28,478 nucleotides of DNA, taken from contig NZ_LT985330.1 of the NCBI RefSeq assembly GCF_900290275.1, positions 1 through 28,478 on the forward strand, written 5' to 3'. Positions 23,802-28,478 of the stretch are shown one piece after another. Every line of letters begins with the position of its first letter. Position 1 is the first letter of the stretch. The translations under genes were made by a program, and so were the position numbers. The stretch comes from Prevotella merdae. Its GTDB lineage: Bacteria; Bacteroidota; Bacteroidia; Bacteroidales; Bacteroidaceae. Below the pieces are notes generated by a model. That model ran no database searches, had not been told where the DNA came from, and saw only the letters and a program-made list of their open reading frames with translations.

Positions 23802-24746
23802 ATGAGACAGATTGTAATAATGGCATTATTGCTATTGCAGACTGTTGCGGTTTCGGCACAGGAAAAAATCGAGACAATCTTCAAGATCGTGTTGAATGAT
23901 CCTTCTACTGAAATATTGTCAAATACAAACTTTAATGTCGATTGCCCCGATGGCTCTGTAAGCTATTGCAAGTATACCGAGTTCACACTACCGACAAAAA
24001 AGAAAAAATTGTTTTCGGAGATAGAGAAGGTTATGCTTAACGCCACGTTGAAGGCTTACGACGTGTATGTAAAGAAGCCTGGTAGCAACGCCCAGCTTGT
24101 TAAAAATAACAAATACGTGTATGGTGTCAACAACGAGTACAGCGTGCAGCTTGGTATCAATAAGTCGCACTATTATTATGGATTATGCTTCAATGATGCC
24201 AACGACCCGCTTCGCCGACATGCCTACCTGTATATATGGTTTAAGGACGGCAGCAACTACCATTGCTATTACTATCATATATATGGTGTCAGTCCGGCCC
24301 GATTCGAAGAGTATAAGTCGAAAATTACCGCGTCTAATAAGTCTACAACCAAGACATCTGTAGTGCGTACAAAGACTTACACGGATGGCGATGTGGTTGT
24401 AACTACCACTTATGACAATAATGGTAATGTAAAAAGCACACAGTCGAGTACGTGGTCTGCGGAGATGAACAATATAAAGACCGATACCGACTTTATGCTT
24501 CAGTTTGGCAATATGCGCGTAGCTTTCCTTGATGCTATAAAGGATGCTGGTGCCAAAACGTTGCAGACAGGCATTGTGGTTAAGATGGCACGTATGTGTA
24601 AGGAATATAGCAAGCTGCTCACCCAAAACGAGAAGAAAACTTGCATGTACAGCATCAACGAAATGAAGGAGAAGCTGAAAAAGACCAATGCCGACACCTT
24701 TATGGATGGTATGCTGCAAGAGGCTTGGATTGCCCTGTCCAAATAG
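23802..24746 (+). CDS. Secreted protein of unknown function in the sigma factor operon
   Basis: The protein has 314 residues and a signal peptide ending at VSAQ (residue ~20). The mature part is divided into a Tyr/Lys-rich beta-like region (about 25-175, with HYYYGLCFNDANDP and SNYHCYYYHIYG), a Ser/Thr-rich linker with a TYDNNGN segment (about 178-215), and a helical C-terminus (about 220-314). No family is recognised. It begins 49 bp after the likely anti-sigma gene and ends before a strong terminator, so it is probably the last gene of this operon and possibly part of the sensed envelope function. Confidence 0.75.
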   Translation: MRQIVIMALLLLQTVAVSAQEKIETIFKIVLNDPSTEILSNTNFNVDCPDGSVSYCKYTEFTLPTKKKKLFSEIEKVMLNATLKAYDVYVKKPGSNAQLVKNNKYVYGVNNEYSVQLGINKSHYYYGLCFNDANDPLRRHAYLYIWFKDGSNYHCYYYHIYGVSPARFEEYKSKITASNKSTTKTSVVRTKTYTDGDVVVTTTYDNNGNVKSTQSSTWSAEMNNIKTDTDFMLQFGNMRVAFLDAIKDAGAKTLQTGIVVKMARMCKEYSKLLTQNEKKTCMYSINEMKEKLKKTNADTFMDGMLQEAWIALSK

Positions 24747-24835
24747 AATTGTTATGTCAGTTTGCTGATGCTTATGAACCAATTAATTTAACAGTCAGTA
24801 TCAGTAAGTATTCATTTCAGTACTGCCTAACTGCT

Positions 24836-24926
24836 ACTCCAGTACCAATTGTATGATACTGCAGTACCATATAACTGAAACTCCAGTACCAGTTATATGA
24901 AACTCCAGTACCAGTTATATGGTACT
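24836..24926. repeat. Four tandem 22-bp repeats containing a 15-bp inverted repeat
   Basis: Units start at 24836, 24858, 24880 and 24902, with consensus ACTCCAGTACCAGTTATATGAA. In unit two the inner CAGTTATATG is replaced by its exact reverse complement CATATAACTG. As a result AGTACCATATAACTG (24863-24877) pairs perfectly with CAGTTATATGGTACT (24912-24926), looping out unit three. It lies 90 bp past the last gene of the sigma operon. There are no spacers, so it is not a CRISPR array. Confidence 0.85.
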
Positions 24927-24957
24927 AAAAAACGGTACTGTTGATATTGGCAAATAG

Positions 24958-25041
24958 ATAAGGCTCATCCAGAATATTAAGTGATATAAGTTAGAATATC
25001 AGTTTATATCCCTTAAAATTCTGGATGAGCCTTATTTTTTT
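24958..25041 (+). terminator. Long-stem terminator between convergent operons
   Basis: ATAAGGCTCATCCAGAAT (24958-24975) pairs perfectly with ATTCTGGATGAGCCTTAT (25018-25035), 18 bp, with a 42-nt loop and a following T-run to 25041. It ends the sigma factor operon and may also block readthrough from the convergent fabI. Confidence 0.85.
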
Positions 25042-25095
25042 ACCATAAAGGTTTTGCCTCCTTTATTTTGTGTTATATGTAGACGATGATGTTGT

Positions 25096-25159
25096 TTGTC
25101 GGCGGATGATGATGTTGTTCATCTGCCGACAATCAAGTTGTTCATCTGCCGACAATCAT
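25096..25159. repeat. Hairpin arm plus two 23-bp direct repeats next to fabI
   Basis: GTTGTTCATCTGCCGACAATCA(A/T) is present at 25114-25136 and 25137-25159, ending 6 bp before the fabI stop codon. TTGTCGGCGGATGA (25096-25109) is the reverse complement, with one mismatch, of the repeat core TCATCTGCCGACAA (25119-25132; a second core is in copy two). The hairpin would form in the 3' end of the fabI transcript, with a choice between two partner arms. Confidence 0.8.
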
Positions 25160-25165
25160 ATTGTT

Positions 25166-26026
25166 TTATCCGTAGATAATATTTCCGTTCTCGTCGCGGT
25201 TCTCGTCGATGAACGACTTGTTGTACTGGGTCATACCACGCAACGACATACCCATGTTAGAGAATCCACCATCGTGGAAAAGAGTCTGCATAGTAACCTT
25301 CTTGGTAAGGTCGGAGAACATCACAACGCAATAATCGGCACATTCGTCGGCACTTGCATTGCCAAGTGGAGACATACGGTCGCTGAAGTCGTAAAGACCA
25401 TCAAAGCCCTTGATGCCGCTTCCGGCTGTGGTGAATGTAGGCGACTGAGAGATAGTGTTGATGCGTACCTTCTTCTCGCGGCCATAGATATAGCCGAAGC
25501 TGCGTGCTATAGACTCAAGCAGCGACTTGGCGTCTGCCATGTCATTGTAGCCGAAGAAAGTACGGTGTGAAGCTACGTATGTAAGAGCAAGAACCGAAGC
25601 CTCATCGTTAAGAGCGTCAAGCTTCTTGGCTACCTGAAGCATCTTGTGGAATGATATGGCCGAGATATCGAGGGTCTTGTCCAGAAATCCATAGTCAAGA
25701 TCGTCGTATGTACGCTTCTTGCGCATGTTAACGCTCATTGCACATGAGTGGAGTACAAAGTCAATCTTTCCACCCAAAGCCTCCTGGGCCTTAACAAAGA
25801 GATTGTTCAAATCCTCTACCGATGTCGCATCAGCTGGGATAATAGTTGCGCTGGTCTTCTTGGCAAGCTCGTCGATAGTGCCCATACGACATGCCACAGC
25901 AGTGTTGGTCAACACTATCTGAGCGCCTTCCTCTACGACACGTTCTGCTACTTTCCACGCAATCGATGCGTCATTCAATGCGCCGAAGATGATACCGCGC
26001 TTTCCTTTCAATAAATTGTAAGACAT
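25166..26026 (-). CDS. fabI: Enoyl-[acyl-carrier-protein] reductase (NADH), FabI type
   Basis: The start is set at ATG 26026, giving MSYNLLKGKRGIIFGALND, the normal FabI opening; the longer frame to 26155 only adds unrelated leader sequence that includes the promoter. The 286-residue enzyme performs the last reduction step in each fatty-acid elongation cycle. Active-site residues are Tyr150, Tyr160 and Lys167 (Y-x6-K in YNDMADAK). The nucleotide site uses the FabI form of the glycine motif near 12-22. Residues 93-96 read HSCA where E. coli has HSIG (Gly93), a position linked to triclosan sensitivity. Monocistronic. Confidence 0.95.
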   Translation of the reverse strand: MSYNLLKGKRGIIFGALNDASIAWKVAERVVEEGAQIVLTNTAVACRMGTIDELAKKTSATIIPADATSVEDLNNLFVKAQEALGGKIDFVLHSCAMSVNMRKKRTYDDLDYGFLDKTLDISAISFHKMLQVAKKLDALNDEASVLALTYVASHRTFFGYNDMADAKSLLESIARSFGYIYGREKKVRINTISQSPTFTTAGSGIKGFDGLYDFSDRMSPLGNASADECADYCVVMFSDLTKKVTMQTLFHDGGFSNMGMSLRGMTQYNKSFIDENRDENGNIIYG

Positions 26027-26132
26027 AAATGTTCTATTATATAATGTATGTTTAATGTTTATTGATGCTATCCTTTTCGATTTATCCAACAAATTAGTCT
26101 TTTCTTTACCTTGATGTATTCTTAAGACTGTG

Positions 26133-26163
26133 CAAAGGTATAACTTTTTGCACATTTACCAAT
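26133..26163 (-). promoter_or_regulatory. fabI promoter
   Basis: On the minus strand ATTG (26160-26163), 19 bp, then TACCTTTG (26133-26140) matches the Bacteroidetes consensus, with the same -7 box as the rRNA promoter. The start codon is about 107 bp downstream. Confidence 0.7.
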
Positions 26164-26256
26164 AGTTGTGTGCGAAAAAGTGCACTAATTTAGTGTTTTT
26201 ATATCCTATATCATCATATAATTGCACAAACCTAATAGAATGTGCATTAATTTGGC

Positions 26257-27735
26257 CTATTTTGATAAAATAAATTTCTTGCCTTTATTAATAACAACAC
26301 CACGATAATTTGCACCAACTTTTTGTCCCATTATATTATATAATGTGTTATTGTTCATATTTGTTGTTTGGTCCTTATTTGTAGATATATCAACGATGTT
26401 AGTGGTGCCGAGGTTTTTGAAAACAGAGTTGTATAGATTGTCATAGTTATGGCTATACCAATCTTTTACATAATCTGCCTCTTCCTTCAGATCTTTTTTT
26501 AGAGCAACTGGATTGCCGTTCCACTTAGAATATTCACGCTCCCAAGCCCCAGAAATAGTTAGAGCCTCTACATAGCTGTCTACACGACTATTAAATCCAT
26601 CCTTTGATAATATGCCATTCGTGCTCAAATTACGCCAACAAACAGCTACACGGTTACGATAATCAATAATGTTGTTGTACCATAGACGGGAAAAAATTCT
26701 CGTTGGTAAAATCTCTTGGTTTGTAGCAGGATAGTTATAATATGTTCCGTCCCAGTTTCCTCCAAGTGAACAATCAAGGTCCCATGGTGTCAACATTATA
26801 CATTTACTTTCATTTTTGTCAACAATACTTAAGAAAGTATTCTTCAGATTATTGTCATGAAGCCCTTGTGAAAGCAAAAAAACATGGTAGTCAATAAAGT
26901 TTTGCAAATAGAATAGCTTATCGATACCTTTTGTAAACTCTTTATCAGAAGATGAGGTACAATAATCAATAAATTCTTTAAGTGGCATGTAGCTATCTGC
27001 ACACGGATAATCGTCAGGGTAGTCAAGCGACCAATTGTTCCATATTTCTTTATCCATACTTTCTTCGTTATAGCCATTCAGGTTGGCAGCATCTCCCCAA
27101 CTTTCACACTTATACATTACACCATTTATCTTCACATTATCTTTATCCGTGTCGTCTGCCTTCTTTATACCGAGCAACTTTCGATTAACCTTGTCTGACA
27201 TGCAATACAAACCATGATACTCTCCGTTTATGAATAATTCAACGAAATACCCTTTGGTTCCATTGCGGTTTTCGGTGTCTGTTGAATATGGGGTAGAGGA
27301 CATGCTGTTCCATATATCAAAGTTTATTCTGTTGCGCATACGCAACCGGTCGATAGCCATGGCATCAAGTATCCAAGCGTCATCCTTACGTATGCCTAAT
27401 ATTTTTGCATTCAGACTATTCCCTTTTTCATTAAGTAATTTTACATTGAATGATTTTTTGTCATATACCAGCGATGAGGCGCCTCTATACTTCACCTTAC
27501 AATTGAATGTAGCCTCAATGTTACCGTTTGTGCGTTTTAATGGGTCGACAATTTCAATTTTGGCTTGAGTATATTCAGGTTTACTTACTTTGTCTATTTT
27601 TACAGTTAAATTAACTAATGGCAGCGAGTTCTCACCTATCATATTCTTCATCGTTGTAAAGTTTGGTGTTTGAGAAGAGATTGTTGCCACATAAGCCAAA
27701 ATAAAGTAAATAGCGAGTAGTATTCTTTTATTCAT
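26257..27735 (-). CDS. Exported CotH-kinase-fold protein with a sorting-like C-terminus
   Basis: ATG 27735 is chosen because it starts the signal peptide (MNKRILLAIYFILAYVATISSQ); an upstream GTG would lie in repeat-derived DNA. The 492-residue protein matches the CotH family, an atypical protein-kinase fold: KYRGASS (82-88), KKSFNVKL (93-100), INGEYHGLYCMSDKV (169-183), HDNNLKNTFL (293-302) and the metal-site TPWDLDCSLGGNWDG (316-330). The final part (LYNIMGQKVGANYRGVVINKGKKFILSK-like) resembles the C-terminal domains that send Prevotella proteins through the type IX secretion system or anchor them. CotH of Bacillus phosphorylates spore coat proteins; in Bacteroidetes the target is unknown. 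Codon use is more AT-rich than in its neighbours. Confidence 0.88.
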   Translation of the reverse strand: MNKRILLAIYFILAYVATISSQTPNFTTMKNMIGENSLPLVNLTVKIDKVSKPEYTQAKIEIVDPLKRTNGNIEATFNCKVKYRGASSLVYDKKSFNVKLLNEKGNSLNAKILGIRKDDAWILDAMAIDRLRMRNRINFDIWNSMSSTPYSTDTENRNGTKGYFVELFINGEYHGLYCMSDKVNRKLLGIKKADDTDKDNVKINGVMYKCESWGDAANLNGYNEESMDKEIWNNWSLDYPDDYPCADSYMPLKEFIDYCTSSSDKEFTKGIDKLFYLQNFIDYHVFLLSQGLHDNNLKNTFLSIVDKNESKCIMLTPWDLDCSLGGNWDGTYYNYPATNQEILPTRIFSRLWYNNIIDYRNRVAVCWRNLSTNGILSKDGFNSRVDSYVEALTISGAWEREYSKWNGNPVALKKDLKEEADYVKDWYSHNYDNLYNSVFKNLGTTNIVDISTNKDQTTNMNNNTLYNIMGQKVGANYRGVVINKGKKFILSK

Positions 27736-27744
27736 AATAATTAA

Positions 27745-27895
27745 ATTCTGCAACACTTAGTTTATATATCTAAAAGTATTAGAGCAACAGTAAATTGCTT
27801 AATATTTTGTCATATTGAAGAATTCCATTGTTTTAGTGTTGCATAAAAACAAGAAGATTCAACCACAGACATTGCAAAGATACAAATTAAAAATG
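27745..27895. mobile_element. Degenerate left end of an IS1380-family element
   Basis: This stretch aligns along its length with the left end of the intact element at 11236-11388. Shared blocks in order are TTC.GCAACACT, AGTTTA, GAGCAACA, ATTTTG.CAT, TTAGTGTTGC and the terminal GCAAAGATACAAATTAAA. No transposase follows. The outer end lies about 10 bp from the CotH start codon. A minus-strand TATCTTTG (27875-27882) resembles a -7 box directed at that gene, without a good -33 partner. Confidence 0.65.
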
Positions 27896-28066
27896 AAATA
27901 TATCAGAGGTGAAGTATATTTAATAGAAAGTCGTAATGAGATAATATATTGTTTGAACTCCATTGTGTTGTTTATGTACAAAATATATTGAAGTATATAT
28001 AATTATTGATTTATCTCAATTATAGAATAAAAAAAACATCTTTTCTGAAACTTTTTCTTCAAAACT

Positions 28067-28098
28067 CTTGCACGGTTGAATTATTTGTTATACCTTTG
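28067..28098 (+). promoter_or_regulatory. Ribosomal RNA operon promoter and leader start
   Basis: CTTG (28067-28070), 20 bp, then TACCTTTG (28091-28098) matches the Bacteroidetes consensus. A leader of about 265 nt runs from here to the 16S start and includes a purine-rich AGAAAGAGTTCTTTGAAAAG segment. I see nothing gene-like in 27896-28066. Confidence 0.75.
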
Positions 28099-28369
28099 CA
28101 TCCGCTTTCGAGAAAGAACGAAACCTCAAGCTAAACGAGTTTAGTTCGTGTTAAGATTGCATTAAGAAAGAGTTCTTTGAAAAGATTTACATAAACAGAC
28201 AAGTAGTACAAGAAGCAAATATGATAAACTTCGGTTTTGATTATTTGGGTAAAATACGAACCGTTAATCTTTATAATAAGGTTAAAACTTCAATAAAAAT
28301 GGAAGCTCGTTCTGAAACAGATATAAACAAATGCCGCCTTAGTAATAGGGCAGCAGTAAAAGATATTTT

Positions 28370-28478
28370 ACAATGTAGAGTTTGATCCTGGCTCAGGATG
28401 AACGCTAGCTACAGGCTTAACACATGCAAGTCGAGGGGCAGCATGACGATAGCTTGCTATTGTTGATGGCGACCGGCG
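28370..28478 (+). rRNA. rrs: 16S ribosomal RNA, 5' end (cut by the window edge)
   Basis: AGAGTTTGATCCTGGCTCAG begins at 28377 and GATGAACGCTAGCTACAGGC follows, the Bacteroidales form of the 16S 5' end. The mature start is placed 7 nt before AGAGTTTG by comparison with E. coli. The first variable region shows GGGGCAGCATGACGATAGCTTGCTATTGTTGATGGCG-like sequence, in keeping with Bacteroidales and probably Prevotellaceae. Confidence 0.95.

Noticed and set aside
24836..24923. Tandem 22-bp repeats as a CRISPR array
   Set aside because: The units are directly adjacent with no spacers, and no cas gene is in the window.
25114..25159. 23-bp direct repeats as a CRISPR or attachment site
   Set aside because: There are only two copies with no spacer and no integrase nearby; a hairpin explains them better.
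25070..25570. A 166-codon plus-strand frame opposite fabI
   Set aside because: It lies over the conserved FabI coding sequence and terminator-proximal repeats and has no protein-like motifs; it is a shadow frame.
26027..26155. Longer FabI with 43 extra N-terminal residues
   Set aside because: The extension contains the fabI promoter and is unlike any FabI; ATG 26026 fits the family start.

Overview
The window looks like a Bacteroidales chromosome, most likely Prevotellaceae. The reasons are a SusC/SusD pair, promoters of the Bacteroidetes type (TTG or TTTG, about 20 bp, then TAnnTTTG), Bacteroidetes-specific families (DUF4861, DUF2807 with an ECF sigma factor, CotH with a C-terminal sorting-like tail), IS1380 and IS1634 insertion sequences, and a 16S rRNA 5' end with the Bacteroidales opening (GATGAACGCTAGCTACAGGCTT). 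The genus is inferred, not proven.

Layout. 1-227: 3' end of a group II intron (maturase C-terminus plus domains V and VI). 369-1733: a Na+/H+ antiporter of the NhaD type. 1942-10063: a co-directional block for uronate-containing glycans, made of a Ser-type sulfatase, a secreted DUF4861 protein, KDG kinase, KDPG aldolase, an EIIC-GAT type membrane carrier, KduI and KduD, closed by a terminator at 10128. 10247-12815: a mobile-element scar with a deleted IS1634-family element between gene remnants, followed by an intact IS1380-family element. 12869-19207: a separately promoted susC/susD/surface-lipoprotein operon. 19256-20111: a terminator, a gene remnant and a second deleted IS1634-family element. 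20193-21437 (-): L-serine ammonia-lyase. 21733-24746: DUF2807 protein, ECF sigma factor, likely anti-sigma factor and a secreted protein. 24836-25159: two unusual repeat clusters around a strong terminator. 25166-26026 (-): FabI. 26257-27735 (-): a CotH-family exported protein with an IS1380-end relic at its 5' side. 28067-28478: rRNA promoter, leader and the first ~109 nt of 16S rRNA.

How the genes fit together. The catabolic block encodes the whole route from 4-deoxy-5-ketouronate (DKI, made by lyases and unsaturated uronyl hydrolases) to pyruvate and glyceraldehyde-3-phosphate: KduI (DKI to DKII), KduD (DKII to KDG), KdgK (KDG to KDPG) and Eda (KDPG cleavage). Two features are unusual. KduI carries a clear signal peptide, so isomerisation probably happens in the periplasm. 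The only inner-membrane carrier in the block is a PTS EIIC of the galactitol family without EIIA or EIIB. Together they suggest periplasmic isomerisation followed by import of DKII, or a related keto-uronate, through an EIIC protein used without PTS phosphorylation. No polysaccharide lyase, GH88/GH105 or hybrid two-component regulator is in the window; the DUF4861 protein is a candidate for an uncharacterised step.
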